This document shows, in pieces, positions 24,165 to 36,385 of a DNA stretch of 64,000 nt. Position 1 is the stretch's first letter; each line of letters starts with the position of its first letter. A program made the position numbers and the translations under genes. This DNA comes from Tetrahymena thermophila SB210. Taxonomy: Eukaryota; Ciliophora; Oligohymenophorea; Hymenostomatida; Tetrahymenidae. The stretch covers positions 1,488,001 to 1,552,000 of the forward strand of contig NW_002476434.1 in assembly GCF_000189635.1 (NCBI RefSeq), written 5' to 3'. The notes below the pieces were generated by a model, which saw only the letters and a program-made list of their open reading frames with translations, had not been told where the DNA came from and did no database searches.

Positions 24165-27100
24165 ATGGAATACTATTAAAGTTTATATGACTCTTTTGTT
24201 GCTATTGTAGGAGAAGGTGTTTGCACAGATGATGAAATCAAAAAATATATTTAGTGGGGCAATGGAAATCTAGAGATATCCTTGAATTATTATTTTTAAT
24301 AGCAAACAAAAAGCAGTGGATTTCAATCTATATCTTAAAAAAATTAATCTACTTCCATAAAAAACAATTCTAGCTAATAAAATGGTATGAAAACAAGGCA
24401 AAGAAGGTAAATTATTGATTTAAAAAGAGCACATTAGGCATTTTCTAGTTGCTTCTATTTTATATTCAAAAATATTTATTTACTGTTTTCTTTATTATAA
24501 ACAGTCAAAACTAGCAAAAACAATAAAATAGAGATAGCAATAATAACAATTAAGCCAAATTATAATAGGCTGTTCCTCAATCGCAAAAATCAAAAGCTCT
24601 CAATAATGATCTCAGTCAATAAAGGGATACTAGTTTTTAATAAGATGAAGAAGACAAATATTAGGAATTTCCGAAACAGTAAACAGTAAATGCATTCTAA
24701 AAATTATAAGAAGGAAGCAAAAAAATGAGGGAGTTTGATAAAATTATTGAGTAGCTCAAAGAAGAGTATAAAAAACCAGTATAATCAATTGTAGAAAAGA
24801 AGCTTTCTGTTAATAAAGATGAGTATAGCAATGATTTTAACAAAGACTAGATCTATTAAGAACATAGTGAAGATAATTCTTTCAATGTAAACCTTGATTA
24901 TTTACCATCTATCTTGAGACGCCCGAATCCCGAAGAAGCACAGTAAAATTTTGATTTTATTTGAAATAAATAAATGTTATTCATTTAAAAAATAAATGAT
25001 TTGACTTAAACTTAATAAATTTTAGTTTAAATATTTTAATAATATTAAAGAATTCCTCAAAGTTATACTGCAAAACCTCATATTGATTTTAGTTAAGTAG
25101 AACAGAAAATATATTAACTAGGATAAAATGAATAACTAAATTCAAAAGATACTGATAAAAGTGATCTAAGAAATAACTAGCCAATTTTCGAAGACAGAGA
25201 CATGATGGACAAAAATAATTAACAAAATTAAAATAATAATATAAAGCAAGAAGAACCTGAAGAATATAATAACTATATAAGCAATTAATAATCAGAATTA
25301 GCTTAGCAACAAAACTAATTCTTTTAAGAGAGAAATAAGTCTTACTCAGCACAAAGCTTTGATAAGTTAAATATTTCTTAAGTACCTATTAAGGCTCGCT
25401 TTTAATCTGAAACTAATTTAAATGACAATATTTAAGGAATAGAAAATTCAAAAAAAAAAACCTAAAGCTATGAATCGTTTGAATAAGGAATTAAAGATGT
25501 TAAGTAAAGTGAAGAATAAAGCTTGCAGTTTCCTTGCTACTTGGGACAGTTTATTTTAACAGGGCATGCACTCACTTCTTCAAGATGTGATATGAAAAAA
25601 GGTAAAATTTTATAGAAAAATATTAAATAAAAATTGAACATAATTATGTTGTTTTTCTAAAATTATATAGGAGATGATGTCATATTAAAAATCGAAAGAA
25701 ATGTTTAAACAAATATTGCTAAGAATAAACAAAAAGCTAAAAAAAGTGGGGGTTAAACAACTTAGTAAATGATTATTAGGCTTGTTTGGAGAGAAAGAGA
25801 AGTTGGAAGGTTAGATAATAACTATGCACAAGTTCTCTATCCTTTGATAGATAGAAATTATATATTTATTTAAGGTTAATTTGAATATGCCCCACCATAT
25901 CTCTAAGCTTTTACCTAAATCAGAGTATCAGTCAAAGTGTCTCTACTAAAAACATGTATAACCAAACCAATCACTTAAATTATAGAAGAAAATTCTAATA
26001 CAAAGGAAAGTCAAATTCTCAGAATATACAGTGAAACTAAAGATTAATTTGCTCAACTCTTTGAGTGGTTAAATATGTAGATGGTAACTCCCACCTTAAT
26101 TCAAGTGAAGGGTAAGAAGAAAAATTAACAAATTAATAGTAAAGAAAGAGATTCAATAGCAAATAATAGAAGCAGTTTTAATGAATTAAATAATTAAAAT
26201 TAAGGATAAAATTTCCAAAATTCATTAAAAAAAGAAACTTTAAGTGATGATAAAGGGTTTGAAGAAGAATAAAATGAACAAAAAAAAAACTCCAGTAAGA
26301 TGCTCTCTGAAGATGAAGAAAGAGAGAGCTACTAAAATGAATCTAGTGATGGTTAGAAACTATAAGAAGATATATTTGGAAACCTACAAGAAGCTGAGTA
26401 AGACAGTAAAAGAATGATAGCTGAAGAAGAAAGCTTAGATATTTCTTAAGAAATAAACAATATTTTAAATGATTAAAGCAAGTCAAATAATAATAGTTGT
26501 AATAATAAATATACTCATTAAGATGCAACTAGTTCTGCACCAAAAATTAATTTGAATGACCCATTTATTAAGCTTCCAAAATAGAAAACCCTTTTTAGCT
26601 TCAAATTGTAAAATAAGAAACCAGATTAAAATTAGGAGTAACAAGAAAGATCTGTTCGTTAAAGCAACAACTAGCAAGTTGCAGAAAACAAAGAAGAAAA
26701 TAAATCTCAAGACCTAGATTATGAGCAATTATTTAACATTGTCCCTGGCACAGATGGCTAAGTAACTGAACTTTAATACTCAGAGCCACCTTCCACATTT
26801 AAAACATCTCTTCACAATTATTAAAAATAAGCTCTAACATGGATGCTCTCTCGTGAAGGTAAATAAACTGACATGAATGAAATTATTAAAAGAGATACAA
26901 GAACTTTGCACCCTTTATGGGAAAAATATGCTTTGCCTTGCTCATTGAAATTCTTTTTATATTTTAATCCTTATTCGGGATAAGTCAGTACTTAATTTCC
27001 TAGAGCTTAAAGTGATTGTAGAGGTGGTATTCTTGCTGATGAAATGGGTTTGGGTAAAACTGTAATGATGCTCAGTCTTATACATTCCAACAAAAGAAAA

Positions 27101-29418
27101 AATCACTAATATATTGCAAATATAAAAGAAGAGGACGAAACTGATTTAACAGATGATTTAAACAATTTTCTAAGTCTAAAAGGAGGAAATACAGGTTAAC
27201 AAAACCAAACCACTATAACAGCCGCATTTAAACCAAAGCAAAAGAACCAAACTCTGGTTTAAATGGCTAAGAAAGATGCAGGTACTTTAATTATTGTTCC
27301 TGTAACTCTCCTTCAATAATGGATGGACGAAATTTAATGTCATTCATCACAAAACAGTCTAACCTATTATGCATATTATGGAAATAACAGAGAAAATAAT
27401 TTAAACATTTATGATGTAGTTATCACTACTTACGGAACTATTTCGAGTGAATTTGCATCTTAATCAAACTTAAATAATAAAAATCTTTACAAATTTAATT
27501 GGCATAGAATAGTGCTTGATGAAGTAATTTTTTTATTAACATAAAAGTTATTTTAAATTCTAATTATAAATCAATTATTTATTTTTTTATTACAGGCTCA
27601 TTACATAAAAGGGAGAGTTATATAAATAGCAAAGGCTGTTTACAGTCTTTCAGGTGATAATAGGTGGTGTATGACAGGAACACCACTACAAAATAAGCTA
27701 GATGAGTTGTTTCCTTTAATTCACTTTATCAAACTTGAACCATGGAGTGATTATATTTGGTTCAATAATTATATAAACAAGGTAAACAATTAAAAGGAAA
27801 ACAATTTTTAAAAATTATTATTAAAATTTAGCCTCATGAGAAAGGTGATTTAGTTGTTTACGATGTCCTTAAAACTATCTTACGTCCTATATTGCTTAGA
27901 AGAACCAAAAAGAGCAAAGATATTCATGGAAGAAGTATTATTAGCCTTCCAGAGAAACATTGCTTCATAGAGAAAGTTGAGTTCACTCCTGAAGAAAGAA
28001 TGTTTTATGACAAAGTTCACCAAACTTCCAAAGAAGAATTTGATGGATTTCTATCTCAAGGCGTCCTTCTTTCTAATTATATGAAAGTATTTAAAATTAA
28101 CAATAGCATTAAAATAAATTCATTTTTAATTGTAAAAGGTGTTCGAGCTTCTATTAAGACTTAGATAGATCTGTGATCACATATTTTTGCTGACAACTAG
28201 AGGTGACGTAACCAACACAGATGGATTAGAATAAAAAATTAAGTCCTTTGTTGACAGGCGTAACAAAGCCTTGAAAGAGCAAACTGAGCAAATTGAAAAA
28301 AAGGGAAAATCTGTTTATCTATAAAATTAATAAAATCAATTAGAGCTTCTTGAAAGTACGAATGGTTCAGTTGACTCTAAACACTCGCACTTCGAAGTAA
28401 TTTTAGATGAGAACAATGTTGAATAGAGAATAGAAATTCCAGATAACTTTAACTTCGACTATTCAGAATTATATTTGAATAAAGTAGTTGAAGACATCAA
28501 GTACAATAAAATAACTTCATGTAACATTTGCTTAGAAGATATGGAAGATGCTGTCTTAACAGCATGTTTGCACGTTTCATGCCGTTTATGCGCAATACGT
28601 TCCATTGAATTCACTGGAATGTGCCCAATTTGCAGAAAATTCATTTCTAAGGAAGACATTATGACTGTACCGAGAAACAATAGGTAAAGAAAATTAAAAA
28701 AATAAAATTATATATTGATAAATCTTAATAATAATAATAATAATTAGGTTTACTTTTGATCCTACTTAAAAGTACATAAGAAGCTCAAAAATAAATGCTG
28801 TAATGAATTACATTTAAAACTTATAAAAAACTGATGATAAATGTTTAGTGTTTACATAATTTTTGGGCATGATGGACTTATTTGAAATAGATTTCCAAAA
28901 AAATAAAATTCCTTATCTAGTAAAAATTTATTTAAATAAAAAAACATTTATTTATTTCCTAAAAACTAAATAGAGACTAGATGGTTCAGTTAATTAAAAA
29001 TAAAGAGCTGAAATAATTAAAAGATTTAACGAAGACAGCTAATACAAAGTTTTCATGATTTCATTAAAGGCAGGAGGTGTAGGTCTTAATCTAGTGAAAG
29101 CAAATCATGTTTTGATGGTAGATCCATGGTGGAATCCAGCAGTGTAATTTAATATTTATTTTGAATAATAATAATAATAATAAGAGTAATTTAATTACAA
29201 AATAAAGGGAAGAACAAGCAATAGAAAGATGTCATAGAATAGGACAGAAAAAAGAAGTATTTGTTACTAGATTTATTTGTGATGACTCTATTGAGTCCAG
29301 AATGATTAAACTTCATGAAGAAAAAAGAGACCTCTTTGAAAATACAATACAAGCTACTAAAAAAGATAAAAAAGAATAAAACATAGAGCACTTTAAATAT
29401 CTAATGTCAACATATTGA
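24165..29418 (+). CDS. RAD5/HLTF-type SNF2 helicase and RING ubiquitin ligase
   Basis: There are ten exons with introns 24407-24504, 24943-25050, 25602-25670, 27524-27595, 27782-27831, 28087-28138, 28684-28747, 28920-28973 and 29144-29207. All phases agree, giving 1540 residues. Domains in order are: a UBA-like helix bundle (8-42, [18 protein letters not shown]); a HIRAN domain from about 385 ([20 protein letters not shown]), known in this family to bind 3'-OH DNA ends; SNF2 motif [14 protein letters not shown] (about 863); motif II DEAH (1027-1030, split by an intron); [18 protein letters not shown]; a C3HC4 RING (about 1302-1345, CNICLED...CLHVSCRLC...CPIC) inserted between helicase lobes; and [20 protein letters not shown] with [12 protein letters not shown]. 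The RING-in-helicase plus HIRAN layout is diagnostic of Rad5/HLTF, which polyubiquitinates PCNA and remodels stalled forks. A charged N/Q-rich insertion (about 560-750) separates HIRAN from the helicase. Confidence 0.95.
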
Positions 29419-30827
29419 ATCAAACAAATATCAACTTTAACAAAAAATCAAACAATAAAAACTAATTTATTTTCAAAAATTTTATCATATTAATAAACTA
29501 ATATCAATCTATTCCTTAAAACATAAATTCATAAACTAAAATTATTTATTTAAAATGTGTTTTGTATTTCATATTTGTATTATTTTAAATAAATTAAAAA
29601 TTTTATTTGCACTTTTATTTATGAAAATAATCAATTTTATGCATTTAAAATAATGTTTTATAATTATTTAATAATCAACAAAAATAAATTTTCTCAATTT
29701 ATTTATAAATTTACTTAATTGACATTTAAAATTGTTTAATTACTAAATTTGTTTTTTTTTCTTTCATTTTTCTATTTATTAAAAATCTTAAAATGTAATC
29801 TAAATTATAAAAAATAGAAATGTTTTACTAAAATTAGTTTCTATTTTATTTTTATGGTATTTAAAAATCATAAAATGTAATCTAAATTATATAAAATAGA
29901 TTTGCAAAATAAAATTAATTTAACAGAGTTAAAAAATTTTTTAATTATTTAAACAAAACAATAAATTATGAAAATTTATTAATAAAAAAAACTAATTCAT
30001 TTATATAATCAAATTTTTTTCTTTTATTTTTTTGATTTTTAATTTTTAGGTAAATTATTTATTCTACCAAATAAAAAAATATTTTATTGATGTACATTAT
30101 TATATTTTCCCTCTTTTTCATCATTTTTAATAAAATATTTATTCTAAGAACTTTAAAAATACGAGCTATGTATCAAAATTTAGATAAATTGCTAAAAATT
30201 TAACAAATCTTAATAAATTTATTTATTATTTTGAGTATTCTGTAGCTAGTAAAAAAAGTTTTAATTAATTTATTGTTTTATTTGTATTATATATATTAGG
30301 ATATTATTTCATTTATCTTTTGTAGAGATCTATCAACTATTGCAAAAATTTTTTATCCTTTAAGGGATTTCAGTAATTAAGTAATTTGAATAAAATTTAA
30401 ATAATATTTAATATAAATTAATTTAAAATTTTAATTTTATAAAAATAAAAAACATTTTATATGAAAGCTATTTAAAAAATGATTAGAATTATTTGAAATA
30501 TTTATTTTAATTTTATATTTTAGAAGCTATTAGAGAGATTTTATATAAAGTAATTTAAGTGGATAATTTCTGTGGTAAATCAAAAAATTAAAACTTCTCT
30601 TGAAAAAGAATATTAATTAAATCTTGGAATGGTTAAAAGAAATTATAATAAATTTTAAAGGAATTTTAAAGAAATTCGTTTTATTCGATGTTATAAATTT
30701 CATCAGATCCTTTAAATTAATATAGAAGTGCACTGATTTTATAAATAGATTAATTAAAAGATAGGATTAGGTTAAAAAAGATAATAATTCAATTAAAAGA
30801 ATTTAGGTTGTGCAAGCGAATAATTAA
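29419..30827. other. Intergenic region with one weak coding-like patch
   Basis: Most of this is low-complexity AT sequence. At about 30524-30727 on the plus strand one frame reads like protein (KLLERFYIKQFKWIISVVNQ, SLEKEYQLNLGMVKRNYNKF) and ends at a TGA. It follows an acceptor-like tttatattttag. It could be a stray exon, a tiny gene or chance; no ATG-initiated model of reasonable length is available. Nothing else is seen. Confidence 0.35.
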
Positions 30828-32211
30828 ATGGATTAAAATAAAGTAAAGTAAGAAAAGAAGCCCTTAAAATTAAAAGATTTAACTCCTGCCTTGAGAGAGA
30901 AATATAAAAATCACCCTCTCTTTCTAGATGAGAAAAAGAAGAAGGCATAAAAGCCCGTTGATTTAGACAAGTTGAAATAGAGAAAATAAGAAAAAGAAAA
31001 GTCAATTGAAGAAAGAGTAGAGGAATATGAGATAAAGTCAACAGAGAAAAAGGCTTTGGAAAAAGTGTTTAAATTATTTTGTGATGAGAGAATTTTAAAT
31101 TCAAATAGAATGAGTAAAAGTGGTAACATAACATTAAATACAAGCACAAATAAAAATCACATCAGCTCAGCAAATAACAATGATGCTAATTCATAAATTT
31201 AAAATGAAGATGGTGATAAACCAATTACTGCTTACTTCACAGCGAAAGAAGTTGAAACAATTCTTGATAAAATGGGAATGCATTTGACTAAATCTGAAAT
31301 AGATCTCATGATATGGTAAAAAATCAATTAGAAAATATTAAAGCAGATAACAATAAATAGATAAATAAAATCCAAAATTTTGATTGATTGATTCTACAAC
31401 AACTAAAATTAATATTTTTTAGTGTATTTTTATTAATTTTTACTGATATTCATATTATTTTTGATATGTAATACTTGAGCACTAAAGATTATTTATGATT
31501 GATGAATTAAAATATTTTACAAATAAAAAGGGAAATAGATGAAAATTTAGATAAGAAAATTGATTACAGAGAATTTGTTAATATGTATAAACGTTGTATT
31601 ATGTAGAATTCAGAGCTTGAACCTAAGAGTTTATTCCATATGGTTTAGTTCCTTATGTACTGCAAGCCTGAAAAGTATAAAGTGACAGTAGAAGATACTC
31701 TTGAATTGTTATATGTTAGAATGGGTAGACAAGATCTAGATGGAGAAATTATTGCTATTTTTGGGTATCTATTTTATTTTACTGCTAATATTAAAATAGA
31801 TATTAAATTCAAACAAAATCAAATAAAAAAAATGAAATCTTATTTTTTGTAGATAAATTGTCTATTTAATATAATTAATAATACAAAATTATTTATAAAA
31901 AAAATAAATAAATAAATATTTTTAAAATTAGAGAGTTTTTTTTGTTAAGAATAAATTTAAAATGAAAAATAGTTTTTAAAATATTTTAACACTTTATTGA
32001 AAAATATTTTTTTATTAACAAATTAAAATAAAAAAGAGATGATGATAAAACAGAAGATGGTTAAGAAAAAGAAATTTCATTTAGCGAGTACTTAGAGAAA
32101 ATAAACAAAAGAGCTATTGATTAAAGAAGATAAAAAATACAAGATAAAAAAGACTAATTTAACTACAAGCATAACTTAAGCAGAATGAATAATGAATCTA
32201 TTAATCACTGA
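30828..32211 (+). CDS. EF-hand calcium-binding protein, three exons
   Basis: The start is the ATG at 30828 (MDQNKVKQEKKPLKLKDL). Introns are 31316-31530 and 31765-32036 and the stop is the TGA at 32209-32211, giving 298 residues. The first 95 residues are Lys/Glu-rich and helical, followed by a Ser/Asn linker. An EF-hand pair begins at about residue 135 (AKEVETILDKMGMHLTKSEI). The loop DENLDKKIDYREF (about 166-177) has all the usual ligands (D1, N3, D5, backbone, D9, E12) and should bind Ca2+. A conserved-looking segment follows (EPKSLFHMVQFLMYCKPEKY, ELLYVRMGRQDLDGEI), then a charged C-terminus that includes SFSEYLEKINKRA. The layout resembles EF-hand proteins of cilia and cytoskeleton, but I cannot name the orthologue. 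Confidence 0.83.
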
Positions 32212-33817
32212 AATTAAGAGACATATATTTTTAGATTATAATAATTTTTATCATTTTTTTTATAATAATTTTTATCATTTTTTTATAAAAATTAAATCAA
32301 TTTATAAATTAATAAATTGTTTTAGTTGGCATTTATTTTAATTAAAATACCTTTACAAGAATTGTTCTAAAAGTTCAATCATTCAATGCTTTTATTTATT
32401 CATTCATTTATATCCGATTCAAATAAATTAAGAAGATTTTATGATAAATCTTTTTTAAAAAAGTAACAATTAATTAATGTTCAAACTATAGAGAATAAAT
32501 TACAAATTAAATTTTTTAAATAATTGTAAACAAGGAACGTATAATTTTTATTTTACAACATTATCATGCAATAGATAACTCAAAATTAATCTATCTTAGT
32601 TTACGAATTTCTAAATATAAAAAGAGCAAATTCATTAAAATATAAATATTTAATAGAAAAAAAAGTAAAATTGAAGTAAAATATACAAATATAGATAAAA
32701 TCCTTAATTATTCATGCAATTAATTGGATTTATGCTAAGGAATTAAGAGCTTTATATGTCGTTCTGGATAAATTTATTTATAGAGAATATTTATTTTTAA
32801 TAAGAAAAAATTTAAAATAGATATAATGAGCATAGCCTGATGTATATTTAGTTATGAAACATAAAATAAACTTTTAATTTTTCGTTTATTGGTGAAAATA
32901 GGTAGGTAATTTAAAAGTGTGTAAGTAAAATTGATGTAATTTAAAATAGAAGACGTTATGAAGGAACTCTGAAATATTAAATTACTTTATTATTAGCATA
33001 AAATATAATAGAAAGCATAATCATAAAAAGGATTAATATTATAAATACAAAATAAATAATGTGGTAATTTATTTCTTAAATGCATTATCAGTTATATTTT
33101 CCTTCTTTAAATTGTTTTATTTATAAATTAATTTATTTTTAAATTTAATTATTTGTTTTGTTTGATATCTTTATACTGCATAGTTTAAAAATAGTAATAA
33201 AAAATTTCTATTACCTTTAAATGTAATTTAATAAATATACTGAATTATACATTTTTTGACATCATCCATGAAACTATAATATTAAATTTTAAAACTTAAA
33301 AATGAGATTTTACTGCTATGAAACACTTGCTATGGATAGGGTATTATGATGTAGAAGCTGTACTAAGAAATCTCGACTTAATAAAATACACACTATCTTA
33401 TTAAAGAGAGCATATCATTTGATATCTTATTTGAGTTTCATGCATTTTTCTTTTTGTTAAGAAATACAGTAAATCTAGCTTTAAGTTTTGCTTAGTATAT
33501 TTGAATGGCATAATTCCTAATAAAAACAATGTTATTCTACTGAAAAAATTTTAATTAAGACCATACGCACTAATAGGGGAGTTTTTGGATTAATATTTTT
33601 CAAAATAATTATAATTTTGCAGATTAGTAAGCTATTATAAGCAGTATTATAAACATTTTTGATAAACAGAAATGAAAAACAAATCCTTGATTTTAAATTA
33701 ATTGACAATTATTTATTTTTGATAAATCATAATTAAAAAAAATAAAAAAAAGCAATATTTAGGAAACAAACAAACAAACTTACAAAAATATTATAAACTG
33801 CAATAGCGAGATAGAAA
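32212..33817. other. Intergenic region with an ambiguous minus-strand coding-like patch
   Basis: A 28-bp-scale repeat (ataataatttttatcatttt, twice) lies at about 32237-32285. On the minus strand a frame from the ATG at 33511 (MPFKYTKQNLKLDLLYFL) to a TGA at 32566-32564 is free of TGA for 315 codons, but only the first 70 codons look protein-like. An overlapping frame (NNIVFIRNYAIQIYQAKL) reads equally well there after an acceptor-like ttttttcag. The two frames conflict and no complete gene can be supported. The remainder is low-complexity AT. Confidence 0.35.
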
Positions 33818-35572
33818 ATGATCATCTTGTCATTCATTATTTCTTTTGTTTATATAACTTCAAATACCCAAGAAGATTAGGGTGAACCAAAGGAAGCTGC
33901 CTCATTAAGGTAGTGCTTGAAGGAATTTTTGATAAAATTCTCAAAAAACTGGCTTCATTTCATATTGATAATGTACAAGTCACGCAAATCAAAATTGACA
34001 ATATTTGTTGAAATCATTATACACTATGGACTATTTCTTATAGCTAGTGGATGTTAAAAATATATAACAGTGTTTGGAACACTATTTCTACTTGAACTAT
34101 CATCTGTTTTTCTTTTCAGCTTCATAGAAGGGTTCCTTCTACAATCAGCTTATTACTATCAAGACTTAATTTTGATACTTTTATTCTATAGTTTTGATGC
34201 AGTATTTTTCTTTAATGCAATACCATCATTGGTCATAAATTGGATTTTATTCGGAGTATTTCATATTATAGCTTTTGTACTGAGCTTAAAATAATTTTAA
34301 AAGGAAAAGAAAATAGTGGAGAAACCTCTCTAATTTGAGGCAAAAAAAATAATCAATATTGGAAAATATAGAGGTAAAAACTGCATACTAGCAGAAACCA
34401 TTTAACCTAAGGAAGTTTAATTAATTTAATTAGACACAATGAAGGTAATCGGATATGCACCTTTATAATAAAAAGCCTCGTTAAAATCATTTCTCCCTCA
34501 AACTTAATTGATAATAATTTAAGAAAATGAAAAGCTTGACATTTTCTGCTTACGTACATTTAAAATGATTAAATAATTTGACATGAATAATCTTAACATA
34601 AAAACTGCAGAAACTGTTAGAATACACAAGATAGATTAATCTATTCATCATCATCATAATAATAATTTACAGTAAATTGAAAAATCTCCTAATCAAGAGT
34701 AAACGAGTAAATTCACTGAAAATAATGAATTTTAAGACATTCCAAACTTTATGACAGTAAATAATAATAAATCAAATGACGAAGAAATCATTTTAAAGAA
34801 AAAATCTGATTAAAATTCTGATTTAGAGAGTTAAAAAAAGAAAACTAATTAAAAATTATACATAGTTCATGATTCAAAGCCATTAATAGCAGAAATATCA
34901 ATGGTAAATAATGAAACTAGCATAAGAGTTATTAATTTTCTTACAAATTTTGAAGAACGCTAGCTTTAATTAACTATGCCTATCGTTCAACCTGAGCAAC
35001 TTATTTAATTCGTAAGAATAGATGGTACTGATAAAATTTTCTTTAAATCTCCGTAAAATTCATTCTGTTTGATAGATATAAATAAAAATTTATCAGACAT
35101 AGTGAAATAGTACGCTTAGTCTGAGATAATATGCAATATCATTAATGAAAGAGATATAGCTCTTACAGAAAATGATAATCTTTATTTATATGATATTCCT
35201 GCTAATTTATTTACTAAAAAAATTACCAAATTCCATATGGGATCCTATGTCATTCCAATTCAAAACGCTCCGGGATTCTATTTAATCTTACCCTCTGAAG
35301 ATCACGCTCATAGAATCCATCCAGATATTGCTCAACTGATTAACGAGCAACTCTTTTCATTTAGAATTATTTCTAACAAAATTTTAAAGACTTTGAAAGT
35401 ATAAGCAGCTATTTATGATGTAGATAGTAAAAAGCTAAACATTTTTACAGACAGTTAAGTGATTGTAGAAAGTAATATCAATTTACAGTAAGCAGAACAA
35501 CCTCTAGTTAGCGATCATGTTGTGTTAGATATATCAATCTACCAGTAAGCTCATTAAGAATAAATTTAATGA
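33818..35572 (+). CDS. Multispanning membrane protein with large soluble C-terminal domain
   Basis: This is a single exon from the ATG at 33818 to the TGA at 35570-35572, 584 residues. The N-terminus (MIILSFIISFVYITSNT) looks like a signal peptide or first membrane span. Further hydrophobic segments lie at about residues 62-80 (IFVEIIIHYGLFLIASG), 84-106 (TVFGTLFLLELSSVFLFSF), 113-130 (YYYQDLILILLFYSFDAV) and 133-158 (NAIPSLVINWILFGVFHII). After residue 160 the protein is soluble and mixed charge, with a His/Asn run (HHHHNNN) near 280. It continues into a beta-rich-looking domain (ETIQPKEVQLIQLDTMKVIG, LYLYDIPANLFTKK) that might be a propeller. No enzyme motif is seen and the family is not recognised. 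Confidence 0.82.
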
Positions 35573-36385
35573 AGTTAAAGTGTAAATACTCTGCTTTAAC
35601 TAAATAAACTATTCACTATAATAGGCAAGAAATTATAAACTAGACTCATTATTTGAGTAGTAATTCTTTATTGAGAACCAAATATAGTTTAATACTTAAT
35701 TTAGAACAATATAACTAATATATTAATTTAATATAAAAACCTGCAATAAATAACCAATCAATAATAATACTTGATAATAAACTAACTTAATTTAAATTTC
35801 CTCATTTTTCTTTTACTTATTTAAAAAATTATAAAAGTATGTTAATAATAATTTGTTACTTATTTTATGAACTAAATTAATTAAGATTCAATATTGCATG
35901 CATTCAAATTCATAAGTTTAATAAATTCACTCCTTCCTTATTTTTAAGCTAAAATGTTTTTATTTATAAAATTTAAGTTCATCAATAAATTAAAAATATT
36001 AAAAAAAAAAAATGAAATTGATGTTTTTAAAATTAATTTTTAATTAATATTTGATAACTAATTTGATAAATTTATTTTAGAAAATAAAATTTTTTTAAAA
36101 AATATTAATTCAAATAAAGAAATTAATTCAGAAAAAAATTATTATAAATAAATTAGTAAATAAACTATATTTTTTAATTGTATAATGATATTGTGCTTAT
36201 TGTAAATAAAAAATTTAAATATAAGAGCATCGTTTTTAAAGAGATAAAAAGCTTATATTAATTTAATTTATTTATATTGTTAATTATTAAATTTGCATTT
36301 TGATATTTATTTTATTTCAAATAATATAAAAGTTTTCACTGGTTTTCATCAATAGATAAATAGCAGTTAAAAATCAATAATAGAA
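35573..36385. other. AT-rich intergenic region, nothing recognised
   Basis: This region holds low-complexity A/T runs between two plus-strand genes. It must hold the 3' end of the membrane-protein gene and the promoter of the coiled-coil gene. No ORF, RNA gene or repeat could be supported. Confidence 0.6.
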
